This document shows positions 49,967 to 59,312 of a stretch of 64,000 nucleotides of DNA, one piece after another. Below the pieces are notes generated by a model. The model had not been told where the DNA came from, made no database searches, and saw only the letters and a list, made by a program, of their open reading frames with translations. Positions within the stretch are counted from its first letter, which is position 1. The number at the start of each line of letters is the position of its first letter. Source of the stretch: Farysia itapuensis (Eukaryota; Basidiomycota; Ustilaginomycetes; Ustilaginales; Ustilaginaceae); assembly GCA_023212645.1 (NCBI GenBank), contig JALBYC010000033.1:59622-123621 (forward strand), in the 5' to 3' direction. The position numbers and the translations under genes are program-made.

Positions 49967-50102
49967 TGTGACTGTGTGTGTGTGTGACGGAACAGAGACC
50001 AAAACCCAAGCGGGAGAGAGAAAATTGCATTTTTCGGGGGAGAAACGCGGTGTGCACAGACAGACCAACACGCCAAGCCACACACACACACACACACACA
50101 CC
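49967..50102. repeat. (TG)n and (CA)n microsatellites in a divergent promoter
   Basis: A TG-rich tract (49967-49986) and a CA tract (50083-50102) face each other about 100 bp apart between the GTB1 and Tctex starts. They could form a long hairpin or Z-DNA, and their lengths are likely polymorphic. Confidence 0.8.
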
Positions 50103-50114
50103 CAGAAACACAGG

Positions 50115-50723
50115 ATGGCGTCGGGACCTCCGGCTGCTGCTGCATTTGATGCGTCTGATCTGCAAAGGCTCTTGGCACAGACACTGCCCTCGAAACTGCG
50201 CGGTGTGAGGTGGGATCATGTGGACAAGGACAAGAATCGGGCACTGAGTCGGACCATTGCCGAACTAGCCAAAGCAAAGATGCTAGGTAAGCTTCTCCTC
50301 GCGCGCCTCGCCTGCTCGAACTCACACTGACTCTATGCCGCTCAGAGATAGAAGCGATAGGTGAGCAAGCGTGTCCCCTCCCCCCAAATTGAGCACAAGA
50401 GAGTAAACTGATGGCAGTGAACAGGCTTCAAGTATATTGTGCAGGTGCAGCTGGTCGAGAATCTGGGTCAAGGCGGACGAGGTGAGTGTGTGGTTTCCCA
50501 ACCCCACTTTTTTGACAGCACAGAGACTGACGCAGAGTGGCGATGACAGCCGACCTGGCGTGTCACTGGCAAGATACGGACGCCGTGATTCAGGAAATGT
50601 ACTCGACCGTAGGTTTCGAGGTTCTCTCTTGCGCACACACCCACAACACTCTCTGACTCTGCTTGTTCTTGGAAATAGGATGCACTGATCTGTACCGTAA
50701 TCTGCTTTGCAATTCAGACATGA
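50115..50723 (+). CDS. Tctex1-family dynein light chain
   Basis: Five exons: 50115-50286, 50346-50360, 50425-50481, 50550-50608, 50679-50723 (115 residues, the family size). It includes a 15-nt micro-exon. Every junction has GT..AG. The assembled product reads smoothly: KYIVQVQLVENLGQGGR, ADLACHWQDTDAVIQEMY and ALICTVICFAIQT match the beta strands of Tctex1/DYNLT light chains, which link dynein to cargo and dimerise. In exon 4 the acceptor at 50549 was preferred to the one at 50535, which leads into a stop. The stop lies 9 bp from that of SUS1 on the other strand, so the 3' UTRs must overlap. Confidence 0.82.
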
Positions 50724-50732
50724 AGAGCGGCT

Positions 50733-51114
50733 TTAGGCATCTTCGAGGTTGCGGTCGAGAAAGTCGCGCAGCAGAGTGAGGATGTGTGTCTTGACGTGAG
50801 GCGGTAATGTTTCTGCCGCCAGCGAAACCCGACGTCAGTCATTGCCTCTTTTGCAGCAGCACAAGGGAGAACGTACCTTTTGCGTGTGGGACCAGCTGGT
50901 CCATCAGATCGGGAAGCGAGAGTGTCGTTGGTTGGGCGCGAGCTTTGGCAGCGGCATGCTCCTGGAACGTTGTTTCCCATCCACATTCGTCCAGCATGCG
51001 CTTCAGCAGCGTAGACAGCTTGGCCCATTCGCCAGATGCGACAAGACGCTGGTGCAGAGCATTGTACAGCTCATCACCACCACCATTGGCGCCGCTGATC
51101 TCACCTTCCTCCAT
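50733..51114 (-). CDS. SUS1: Sus1/ENY2, SAGA and TREX-2 subunit
   Basis: Two exons: 50877-51114 and 50733-50812 (105 residues; yeast Sus1 96). Sus1 joins the SAGA histone deubiquitinase module and the TREX-2 mRNA export complex. The family pattern is clear: LYNALHQRLVASGEWAKLSTLL, MLDECGWETTFQEHA, LPDLMDQLVPHAK, and in exon 2 the basic helix VKTHILTLLRDFLDRNLEDA. The 64-nt intron has donor GTACGT and acceptor GGCAG. A SUS1 intron is also known in budding yeast. Its ATG is 118 bp from that of SFM1, so the two probably share a promoter. Confidence 0.88.
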
Positions 51115-51232
51115 TGATCGTGGTTGTGCGAAACAAGCGCTTTCGGATCTCGGGGATTGGCCCCTGGCTTTTTACCGCATGGATTATTCTCGACCTCCAT
51201 TTTCCACCCCTTTTCTTCTTCCACAAACAGCC

Positions 51233-52102
51233 ATGGCGGGAGGAGGACGAGGACGACCGGAGTATGTGATTGAGCATATGGAGGAGGACGATCCCGATTC
51301 GCCCTGCGTCTTTCCGCAGTGGGCGCTGCTCGAGTATCGACACATGCTTCAGCTGGTTGGACCCGGGTCGACGGTTCACTTCACCTCACTCTCGCATGCA
51401 TCTCTCGACTCTTTGCGCCAATCCCTCAGCTCTGCCAGCGACGACAAGCCGCAGAGTGAGTTCGAACTGCACACGGCCAGCATTACGACACTGATGGAGC
51501 AGCGTGGGATTGAGAGGAGCGAGGTGTGTCTGTTGGACCCTAAATCGCCCTATGCCGTGTCGGTGACTGATGCGGGTCGGTGGAAGCCTTCGACCGGCAA
51601 ACCGGCGCAGGCAGGCGGTCCCTTTTCCTACTTTCTCTACGGCGGCATTCTCGGTGATGATCCACCACGCGATCGCACGTCGTCGCTTCGACAACTTGGA
51701 TTCCCCTCTCGACATCTAGGCGGCGTGCAGATGACGACTGACACCGCGCTCGGCGTGACAAAGCGCTGCGTCGAGGACGGACTACGACTCGCACTACCAG
51801 ACACGGTCCAACAGGAACGCCAATGGGCCGACGACCACATCTCCACCCACACACTCACCTGGGTCGACCACCCCGACCTGCTATTTGGCAAAGGCGAAAG
51901 TGTAAGTTGCAGCCCACCACCCAGAATGGCGAATCTAGACTGACCCCCCCCCTATCCGCCTTTTCTGCCCATCTCCCCACAGGTTCAAATGCCTTTTCGC
52001 TACATGGTCGACAGCACAGCACGGGAAACAGGTAGACCGCTTATGCCAGACGGAATGCGCGACCTCATCAAACGAGATCTAGACCGCAGCTTTGAATTCT
52101 AG
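51233..52102 (+). CDS. SFM1: SPOUT protein arginine methyltransferase Sfm1 (Rps3 methylase)
   Basis: Two exons: 51233-51901 and 51983-52102 (262 residues). In yeast, Sfm1 methylates one Arg of ribosomal protein Rps3 and is an unusual SPOUT enzyme acting on protein. The family signature is strong: YVIEHMEEDD then WALLEYRHMLQLVG at the N terminus, VCLLDPKSPYAVS, and the knotted SAM-binding segment YFLYGGILGDDPPRDRTSSL then LGGVQMTTDTALGVTKR. Exon 2 ends the core with MPFRYMVD and a tail MRDLIKRDLDRSFEF. A more upstream in-frame extension to 50807 overlaps SUS1 and was rejected. Convergent with FOL2, 27 bp between stops. Confidence 0.92.
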
Positions 52103-52129
52103 CTTTGACCCTTCCACCCCCCTGGGATC

Positions 52130-53330
52130 CTACTTTTTGATGAGCGAGAGGAATTCTTCGCGTGTCTTTTGTCGGTCGCGGAAGACGCCGAGCATGCAGC
52201 TGGTGACGGTGCTTGCGCCTGGTTTCTGTACGCCGCGCATGGCCATGCAGAGATGTTCGCATTCGACAACCACAGCTACGCCTTGGGGACGAAGAGCCTC
52301 GTCCAGCGCCAACGCTACCTGCTTGGTCAGTCGCTCCTGCACCTGCAACCGCCGTGCAAACGTCTCGGCAATCCGCGCCAACTTGGACAATCCAATCACC
52401 AGTCGATTGGGAATGTAGCCAATGTGAATCTGTATCCTCGCTCCGTGTCAGTCTTGTGAGATTGTCGCGCACACAAGAGAGACTTACCTTGCCGGTGAAG
52501 GGGACCATATGATGTTCGCAGAGGGAAAAGATTTCGATATCGCGTACAATGACCATTTCGTCGTGCTCCTCGTCGAAAATGGCATTGGCAATCACGTCTA
52601 ATACAGCACAGAGGGGATTGTCAGCGGTTGGGAGTAAGAGAGGGGATGCGGGTGCGCGCTCAGACTTACCGCTGAGACGGACTTCGTAGCCTCGAGTCAT
52701 CCAGAGGAGGGCTTTGGCATAGCGTTCCGGGGTGCGGGCCAGACCGGCACGGCTTGGATCTTCACCGATGCATTCCAGCACAGTGGCGATGGCCTGGGCG
52801 AGGCGCTTCTCGTTGGCGTCCGCTTGGGCAGGCGTGTGGTGTAGACGGTCGAGCGTCGCTTTGGCTGGCCAACCCAGACCATCCTTGTCCATCACTGGGG
52901 TTTGAGTACCACTCTGGTTCCAGGATGTGCCGATTGCCGTGCGTTCCCCCGTCGGTGTACCCAGTCCTCCGCCTCTTGTCTGCGCCAACAGGTCTAACTC
53001 TGTATGCCGGCTGCCATTGGCGGAAGTAGAGCGGCTGAGCAACGCCGTCGCTGCTGTTCGAGCATTGGACTGTGCAGTAGAAGCCAGTTGCAGCCCAGAC
53101 ACGCCGTTGGCCAACGCAGTGGGCGATACTTGTTGCACCGGTCCTGGATCCGTTCCGCAGTCCAAACCGTGCCCATCTGGTGCATACTCATCCTCTCGCC
53201 GTAGCGACAAGGGTGCAGTACCTGCGCCATCCTCTCGTCCCTGCAGCTGGCCCGTCGTCATGTTGGCCCGCTGCAGTGCCGACGCAAAGAATCCGTCAAA
53301 GAAGGCCTGCCCAGACTCCTGCGACGCCAT
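52130..53330 (-). CDS. FOL2: GTP cyclohydrolase I (folate/pterin synthesis)
   Basis: Three exons on the minus strand: 52670-53330, 52488-52597, 52130-52429 (356 residues). It catalyses GTP to 7,8-dihydroneopterin triphosphate, the first step of folate synthesis. The catalytic domain begins at about 170 ([27 protein letters not shown]). Zinc and active-site residues are present in [29 protein letters not shown] and [18 protein letters not shown], and the end [10 protein letters not shown] matches the family. The first 165 residues are a disordered, Gln/Ser/Gly-rich extension that is long for a fungal enzyme. The introns carry GTAAGT donors. Its ATG is 135 bp from that of the BOLA3-type gene. 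Confidence 0.95.
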
Positions 53331-53465
53331 ATGGGATCCTGAGCAAAGTATGGTGGAAAGAGGAAACCCGCAATCTTGGAACCCTCCCCGATCATCGGGC
53401 AAATCGACCGAAGCAAATTGCGATTCGCATCATTCGCCCCCTCTCCTCGTCATCGAGCTACCACC

Positions 53466-53933
53466 ATGATGCAGTCACGCTTCGCTCGTGCCGCGGCGTT
53501 GTGCTCAAGAGGGTTCAGCTCGTCGGCATTCCTGCGCAATACTCCCGCTGGATCAACACCAGGAGAGCTCAAGATTACCGAGTTGCTCACCAAGAAGTTC
53601 GCCCCGGCCACACTTAAAGTCCAAGACGTCAGCGGTACGTTTCCGACGCCCATTGTAGCCCCAGCACCACACGTGTTTACCTGACTACGACTTGTGTCTT
53701 TTGGCATGCTGGCTCAGGTGGATGTGGGAGTTTCTATGCTATCGAGATGTCTTCCAAGCTGTTTAACGGTTTGACCCCCATCAAGGCACACAGAATGGTC
53801 AATCAGGAACTCAAAGATGTCATCAAGGACATTCACGGACTGCAGGTACGTATCTCGGCTTCTCTCTTGCGTCTTCTTCCTTGACCTTACCCCTTTGAGA
53901 GTCCGCCAGCTCAAGACATTAGGGGAAGAATGA
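53466..53933 (+). CDS. BOL3: Mitochondrial BolA-family protein (BOLA3/Bol3 type)
   Basis: Three exons: 53466-53634, 53718-53845, 53910-53933 (106 residues). The N terminus (MMQSRFARAAALCSRGFSSS) is a mitochondrial presequence. The BolA fold follows: LKVQDVSGGCGSFYAIEM with a conserved Cys, FNGLTPIKAHRMVNQEL, then IHGLQLKT across the last intron. BOLA3-type proteins pass 4Fe-4S clusters from Grx5/Isa to lipoate synthase and complex II. The tail after LKT is very short (LGEE). The last acceptor CCAG (53906-53909) was chosen because it restores the HGLQLKT motif. Confidence 0.9.
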
Positions 53934-54018
53934 ATCATGTGTTTTTGCAGAAACAGATCTTTTGGGGGAAAAAATGTGTGAATGATTGGCAGTGTTACAA
54001 AGATGATGGTGGACTTGT

Positions 54019-54397
54019 TTACTCGGCAGAGGCACGGGTGTAGACGAGCTGGCCGTGGTGGTGAACGAGACGCTTGATCTGGCCCTCGCGCTCGAGGTGG
54101 CGGATGGCGACACGGGCGAGCGAGCCGTTGATCTTCATACGGTCAATCAGCGTCGACTGCGAAATCATCTTGAATGTTGGCACTTCCTTGAGAATTCGGT
54201 CGTATGTGGGTCGGTCGAGAACCACCATGTTTTGGGCCTGAACAGCGAGAGCAGAACAGCGTCAGTATGTCAATGCACAAAGCCGCAGAAGCCAGAAATC
54301 ATCTACCTACCTTGTCCTTGACCTTGCCCTTGGACCACTTCTTCTTCTTGGCGCTCTTGGACGCCGCGGCGGCGATGGCAGCTTTCTTGGGCGGCAT
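54019..54397 (-). CDS. RPS25: 40S ribosomal protein eS25
   Basis: Two coding exons: 54311-54397 and 54019-54237 (101 residues). The start MPPKKAAIAAAASKSAKKKK and core NMVVLDRPTYDRILKEVPT, then INGSLARVAIRHLEREGQIK, identify eS25, a winged-helix protein of the small subunit head used by several IRESs. TAG directly precedes the ATG, and a GTAAGT-type donor lies at 54601-54606, suggesting a 5'-UTR intron of 209 nt (54398-54606), common in ribosomal-protein genes. Convergent with the BOLA3-type gene, 85 bp. Confidence 0.95.
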
Positions 54398-54606
54398 CTA
54401 TGTGGTCGATGAACAAACGAGACGGATAGTTATCAGCAACGGTTACTTTTGCAGTATCCTTTCGACAACAGCTTTTTTTGGGCGGGCGGAAGTGGTTGTG
54501 GGTGAATCACGTCGCAATGGTCGAGCAGAGTACGGATGGTCGTGTCTGATGCTGATCCTGCTGCTGCTGTGCGCCAAAGCTGTTGTCTGCGTGATCAAAG
54601 ACTTAC
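54398..54606 (-). other. Probable 5'-UTR intron of RPS25
   Basis: On the minus strand it starts GTAAGT right after CACCAAG and ends CACATAG just before the ATG. The upstream exon shows no in-frame ATG, so it should be untranslated. Confidence 0.55.
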
Positions 54607-55094
54607 CTTGGTGTACTGGTTAGATGACGGGGAGAAAGCAGGTTGGGCGGATTCACTGCCAATTCGCAGTCTACACCGCTCTCAGCCCGCCAAATTGGGA
54701 GCACGTGCTGCTTCGGCCGAGCTTTTTTTGAGCCCAGGTAGTGTTAGACCATTTTCACTTCTCGTCCGAAACACATCGGAAAAAAGAAAATTCTGATCTG
54801 GGGATCAGACAGCGATCAGGCTTAATCTGATCTGACAGTACGATCAGACGCGAATCAGAAGCTGTCTGTTCAGGAAGCTGATCCAAATGAATCAGATGGG
54901 GTCAATCTGATCCCAGTCTGATCGCATGGTCTGATCAGACACAGCCTGAACGTAGTCTGATCCTCAAATGATCAGACAAGTGACTTTGTCTCCACTCGCG
55001 AAAGCTCAGACGTCTCGTGCGAATCATTCAGTGGCTAAACGCATGCGTGCGCAGTGTGTGCATGGACCAACGATGAGCTGGTGCGCAGCACATC

Positions 55095-56098
55095 TACGCT
55101 TATAAGATACAGGACTTGGCTTGAACCACCATCTCTTTTGCCACCATCATTCTCTCTCTCCTCACCACCATCGCTGAATACTTTTCCTTCTCAACCACAA
55201 GCTTCCAGGTCTTCTTCGCCTTCATTCGACTGTTTGGATCTTTCTCTGACTCGCATACACTGGCACTGCTCTTGTCATTTGCGACTCATTAAAGCAGTGC
55301 CTAGCTTCTGATCATCCTGGCGTTCACCAATCGTCACTGTAAGTATAGCCGGTTGACTACTCCCCATCGCGGTCAAAAGTGACTCGCGAATCTTCAACGT
55401 CGTCGTTGATGGAGCGATACGCTGAAGGATCGCGATAATCTGAATACTCTTGTTCATAATCACTCGACGCAGAGGTACACTGGTACAGCGTCATCCAGAC
55501 GTTTGGCACCTATTCTTCGCCATTTGCTTCCTATCTGTGTTTCGCCCAAGTGGTCCAATTATCGTCTTGTTCGCAACTATATGCCTATATGCTCCTCGTA
55601 CCGCCTCGTCAAATCCGATACTGACGCTGTTCGCTGTTCTTACAGGATGTCTTTCTCCCTGCCTGCGATCTCTCCGTCGCTCCTAAGGTATGACTACGCT
55701 GACATACTTGCGTCAGCTAGACATCACTGACACTTTCCGCTTGTTTGTCACAGGTTCTTATCTACACAGCTTCTCTCCCTGGTAAGTTCTGCTTATTACC
55801 CTCTTCGATGTCTGCAGTTTCGGCATCATGCCGTTCAGACGCGCGCAGTACTGCGACAACGCCAACACATACCAGCTTTCCAGTCCTCCAATCTGGCAGC
55901 TTCTCCCTTCGTCTCCAGCTGCCTTTTAACCTCTCACCCTGCCCTCTGCAAGCCGTACTTCAGCTGCGAATGAAGATATACAACATCAACTTGATAGTCG
56001 TGGATCGGATCGTGGATCGTGGATGTGGATCGTGGATGTGGATCGTGGATGTGAATCGTGAGATCGTAAGAGATGGATCGCCAGATCGTGAGATGTGA
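55095..56098 (+). other. Possible spliced transcription unit of unknown type
   Basis: TATAAG at 55101 is followed by a CT-rich leader (55130-55210) typical of fungal promoters, then several GT..AG pairs: 55339-55645, 55688-55753 and 55782-55817 (the last only 36 nt). Joined exons keep one frame open to the TGA at 56098, but no ATG begins it and no domain is recognisable. It may be a non-coding RNA, a decayed gene, or cargo of the inverted-repeat unit. Confidence 0.3.
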
Positions 56099-56110
56099 AT
56101 CGTATGATCG
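55996..56110 (+). repeat. GTGGATCG-type minisatellite
   Basis: Short units of GTGGATCG / GTGGATGTGGATC repeat irregularly, then grade into GATCGTGAGATC-like copies. It lies just inside the right end of the 1.55-kb unit. Confidence 0.75.
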
Positions 56111-56558
56111 TATCTATCTTTGCTGAGCCGATGACGCCGATCTGCCGATTTCCTAATGTTTGATCGCCAAAAAGTGCTACCAGCTTTCCTGTCTGATCGT
56201 TTTGGATCAGACTGGCCCTGATAGCCTGTCTGATTGAATTATCAGAATTTTTCTTTTTCCGATGTGAAACTTCTACCCTTTGACTCTAACAGCGAGCCAA
56301 CACGACTTTCGACTTTCGGCTGCTGTCGGCGGGGGCACATAGCCATACACCGTAAGCATGGACCCGACAGAGGTGAGCCTTGCGCTCTTGAACGCCTGCC
56401 TGCATGGCGCTTCACCCAACCCAACTGCCATGTAGCAACTTTTACTTAAGGACGCTGCTATGTACAATCTCTCATAAGCTTGCCCACACTTCAAGACAGT
56501 GCTATGCCACACATATAGCTGCTGGGAAAACTCGGTATTGATTGCTGAAAGTAGATGT

Positions 56559-57139
56559 CTAGATGGCGGACAAGTCTGCGAGAGAGAGGTAAAAAGTGTC
56601 AGCATTTGGTTCAGTAGCTGCTTGCAATCGTGCCCATACTTACTGCCGAATCGTTCTTCGTAGCCGGGTGTGGACCACTTGCCCTTCTTGACCATTTCGT
56701 CGACAGTGCGTGCGATTTCGGGACGGGCACGGGCGATATCTTCAGTGCTGAGCTGGTCAAAGGAGCGCGCATCCTGGATGTTTTTCAAGGTGGCCTTGAG
56801 GTCTTTGAGTTCGGTCTCAATCTTGGTCGAAGTGGCCTTGGCCTGCTCTACCGCCTTGCTCTCAAAGGCGTCAATGGCCTTGAGCTGAGCCTGAACATCG
56901 TACGTCACAGGCTTGAAGTCGGCGACAATCTTTTGAGCCTGCGATACGACATCCTTGTTGCGCAACACCTTGTTGTAGTGAGCAAAGTCGATTTCCGTGT
57001 TTTGCGATTTGAGCTGGTTGAGTGCGCGACGAGCGTCGTCATTGCGTTTGCGGAAAGCCGAGATCTCGGCGAGCGTCTGCTTTCCCAGACCCAGGTTGGT
57101 GATCTTGGCGAGATCTGCTGCTGCTGCTCGTGCTGCCAT
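56559..57139 (-). CDS. ATP7: Mitochondrial ATP synthase subunit d (stator)
   Basis: Two exons: 56644-57139 and 56559-56575 (170 residues; yeast 174). Subunit d is part of the peripheral stalk of F1Fo. The start MAARAAAADLAKITNLGLGK and the helical body ISAFRKRNDDARRALNQL, IDFAHYNKVLRNKDVV and PYEERF-like GYEERFG match fungal Atp7. The last exon is only 17 nt and adds NLSAI after a 68-nt intron. Without splicing the frame runs on into unrelated sequence to 56273, which gives a false C terminus. Confidence 0.92.
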
Positions 57140-57550
57140 GATGGGAAATGGGTGATGGGTGGTAGTAGCGATGAGATTGGGGAGGCCGCTTTGATATTCC
57201 GAGCAATTCCGATCACTGATCTCCCACCGGTACTCTCTCGTACGATAGAAAATGTCTGTGCGCCACATACACACCCGCGGTCCCTCAGTATTCCACTTGT
57301 AGCCGGTACACCAAGTTGCCGACAGACTGTTTGCCTGCTAATGCTTGACGACGCTCTTTCTCGCCCAGTTGTTGCAGCGTGTGCAGGTGTAGTGAGAAAG
57401 TAACACCGTTTGGCAGGTGGGGAAACGCGTGTTTCAAGGCGGCAAAGTGGCCGAAGCGCGTTTCGCTTTGGATTTCGACAGATTTGACTGCATCCGTCGA
57501 GTTGCGCTCAAACCACCATCTCACCCCCCCCCGCTTGACGCTGTCCCATC
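57140..57550. promoter_or_regulatory. Divergent intergenic region ATP7 / PKA regulatory subunit
   Basis: 411 bp between opposed ATGs. A 79-codon minus-strand frame (57285-57524) ends NLVYRLQVEY; I recognise no family and list it as uncertain. CCCCCCCC just before the PKA-subunit ATG is a C-run. Confidence 0.4.
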
Positions 57551-58975
57551 ATGCCTCACACGGCAAGCTACAACTCCATCCTCAACGAGCTCAATCGAGA
57601 TGTGGCACGTGCAAAGCCCACAGATCCGCTGCAGTTTTGTGCAAATTGGTTCCAGTCCAAGCTCGAGGAACAGCGACGCTCGTATGTAGGGCCATCAACC
57701 ACATTGACAAGCAGCAGTGTAGGGCCATCGGATCTCGACGGTCCCACTGCCATGGCATCACCCACGCAGTCTGCTGCCTCCATGTTCCGCTCTGATCCAT
57801 TCTCGGCCTCGGTTCCTGCTGCTCCACTAGCCGGTGGCTTTGCCGGTTCGTTGCCATCTCAACCAGCGGAAGAGTCAAGCAACAGCCATGTGATTCCATC
57901 TACCTTCAACCTCGGTCGACGCACCTCTGTCTCTGCCGAGAGTATGGCACCCTCTGCCGCCACAGCCAACACCAACGGCGCTCCTCTGCCCAAGACGGTG
58001 ATCCACAAGTCCGAAGAACAGATGCAGCGCATCCGCGGCTCGATTGGCAACAATCTCTTGTTTCGCAATCTGGAGCAGGACCAGTATCGCGATGTGTTGC
58101 TCGCCATGAAGGAGGTCAAGGTGGATGCCAACCACGTCGTCATTGAGCAAGGCGCACAGGGCGACTACTTTTACGTGGTCGAGTCAGGCACGCTGGACGT
58201 CTACGTTCGCTCTCCTTTGCGCAACGCAGCAGCAACACCAGAAGAAGCCAGTGGATCTACCGCCTCTTTGGGCGACAAGAAAGTGTCGTATGGACCAGGA
58301 TCGTCGTTTGGCGAACTTGCTCTGCTGTATGCTCAGCCACGTGCTGCCACGGTGCTATCCACGTCGGCCTGCACACTCTGGGCACTGGACCGGATCACGT
58401 TCCGTAGCATTCTGATGGAGACCAACTCGCGACGCCGTGCGCTGTACGAAAAGTTCTTGATGGACGTGCCGCTGTTTGAGCGACTCAGCGCGGCGGAACG
58501 GGCCAAGATCTCTGACAGTCTGGAGCTGCGCGAGTATACGGCTGGCGAGACGGTGATTGTGCAGGGCGAACGGGGCACCGACTTTTTCATCATTGTCGAA
58601 GGCAACGCACAGGTGCGCAAGACCAAACAGGCCGGACCCGAAGAAGTCGTCGGCAAGCTTTCGCGCGGCGACTACTTTGGCGAACTTGCGCTGCTCAACA
58701 ATGCACCACGCGCTGCCACTGTCGTAGCCGTGCACGGCGAAGGCGAGCAGAAGAAGCTGCGCGTAGTCTCCATGTCCGAACGCGCCTTTACACGGCTACT
58801 AGGACCACTTGCCGGCATTCTAGAACGCCATGCACAAGAAACGTACGGCGAGGACTATGCACCCACTCACACCCTGGCCATGGCTCCAGACTCATCCGAC
58901 TTTCCGAATCCGATGGACACGAGTGCCAAACCAGGTGCGGGGGCCTGGTCGGCAGCCAACCCGTTTGCGGCCTGA
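57551..58975 (+). CDS. BCY1: cAMP-dependent protein kinase regulatory subunit
   Basis: 474 residues. It binds and inhibits PKA catalytic subunits until cAMP releases them. The N-terminal dimerisation/docking helix (YNSILNELNRDVARAKPTDPL) is followed by a Ser/Ala/Pro linker and the inhibitor site RRTSVS (about residues 122-127), which has a phosphorylatable Ser (type II). Two cyclic-nucleotide domains carry complete phosphate-binding cassettes, FGELALLYAQPRAATV and FGELALLNNAPRAATV. In the smut Ustilago maydis the ortholog is ubc1, which controls dimorphism and virulence; orthology here is inferred. A short tail follows the second cassette. Intronless. Confidence 0.96.
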   Translation: MPHTASYNSILNELNRDVARAKPTDPLQFCANWFQSKLEEQRRSYVGPSTTLTSSSVGPSDLDGPTAMASPTQSAASMFRSDPFSASVPAAPLAGGFAGSLPSQPAEESSNSHVIPSTFNLGRRTSVSAESMAPSAATANTNGAPLPKTVIHKSEEQMQRIRGSIGNNLLFRNLEQDQYRDVLLAMKEVKVDANHVVIEQGAQGDYFYVVESGTLDVYVRSPLRNAAATPEEASGSTASLGDKKVSYGPGSSFGELALLYAQPRAATVLSTSACTLWALDRITFRSILMETNSRRRALYEKFLMDVPLFERLSAAERAKISDSLELREYTAGETVIVQGERGTDFFIIVEGNAQVRKTKQAGPEEVVGKLSRGDYFGELALLNNAPRAATVVAVHGEGEQKKLRVVSMSERAFTRLLGPLAGILERHAQETYGEDYAPTHTLAMAPDSSDFPNPMDTSAKPGAGAWSAANPFAA

Positions 58976-59312
58976 ACTGCTGCTGCTGCTGCTCTAACAC
59001 GTGTATGCTAGCCAACGTCATATTTGCATTTGAAAATTGAAAATTGAATTTTTTTTGCCAAATTTGAATAATATTCGACGCGCGCGTGGGCAGGCTGAGG
59101 CACTGGAGCAGTGTGGAACGGCGTGAGGGGCAAGCGTTGTGTGCGCAGTCGGCCGTCGTCATCGCATCGTCAGCGGTCGCTCCCCCTTTTTGCCCATTAA
59201 CCTCCATCATTGCCACTGTCCGCAACGTCATTGCCACTGCCAAAACGTCATTCTTTTGGTCCAGCCCCCTCTCTCCCCACACTCGCCTAAGTGGTTCCAC
59301 CAGTCTGGTACC
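58976..59312. promoter_or_regulatory. Intergenic region PKA subunit / bZIP
   Basis: 337 bp, no gene. GCTGCT repeats follow the stop, and a T/A-rich tract with tandem AAAATTG (59031-59059) may serve 3'-end formation of the PKA gene. The rest is the bZIP promoter and leader. Confidence 0.5.

Larger units (their letters stand above)
54742..56291. mobile_element. Putative 1.55-kb unit with terminal inverted repeats
   Basis: The left end (54742) begins TGTTAGA and the right end (56291) is its inverse, TCTAACA. Moving inward, both carry CACATCGGAAAAA with GAAAATTCTGAT-like sequence and then several ATCAGACAG/ATCAGG units, giving about 110 bp of imperfect terminal inverted repeat. Left of 54985 the GATCAGA/TCTGATC hexamers are dense. 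No transposase is visible and no clear target duplication is seen (flanks AGGTAG and GCGAGC), so a non-autonomous or degenerate DNA transposon is the best guess. Confidence 0.5.

Noticed and set aside
49950..50219. 90-codon N-terminal extension of the glucosidase II beta frame
   Set aside because: It translates TG/CA microsatellites and overlaps the first Tctex exon; the signal peptide begins at 49949.
50807..51232. Long N-terminal extension of SFM1
   Set aside because: It is antisense to SUS1 exon 1, and family members begin at the YVIEHMEE region.
56273..56558. Read-through C terminus of the ATP7 frame
   Set aside because: A GTAAGT donor at the end of GYEERFG and a 17-nt last exon restore the normal subunit d end; the read-through enters repeat-like DNA.
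57285..57524. 79-codon minus-strand frame in the ATP7/PKA-subunit promoter
   Set aside because: No recognised family, no splice or promoter evidence, and it would start 27 bp from a divergent ATG. It cannot be fully excluded as a terminal exon.
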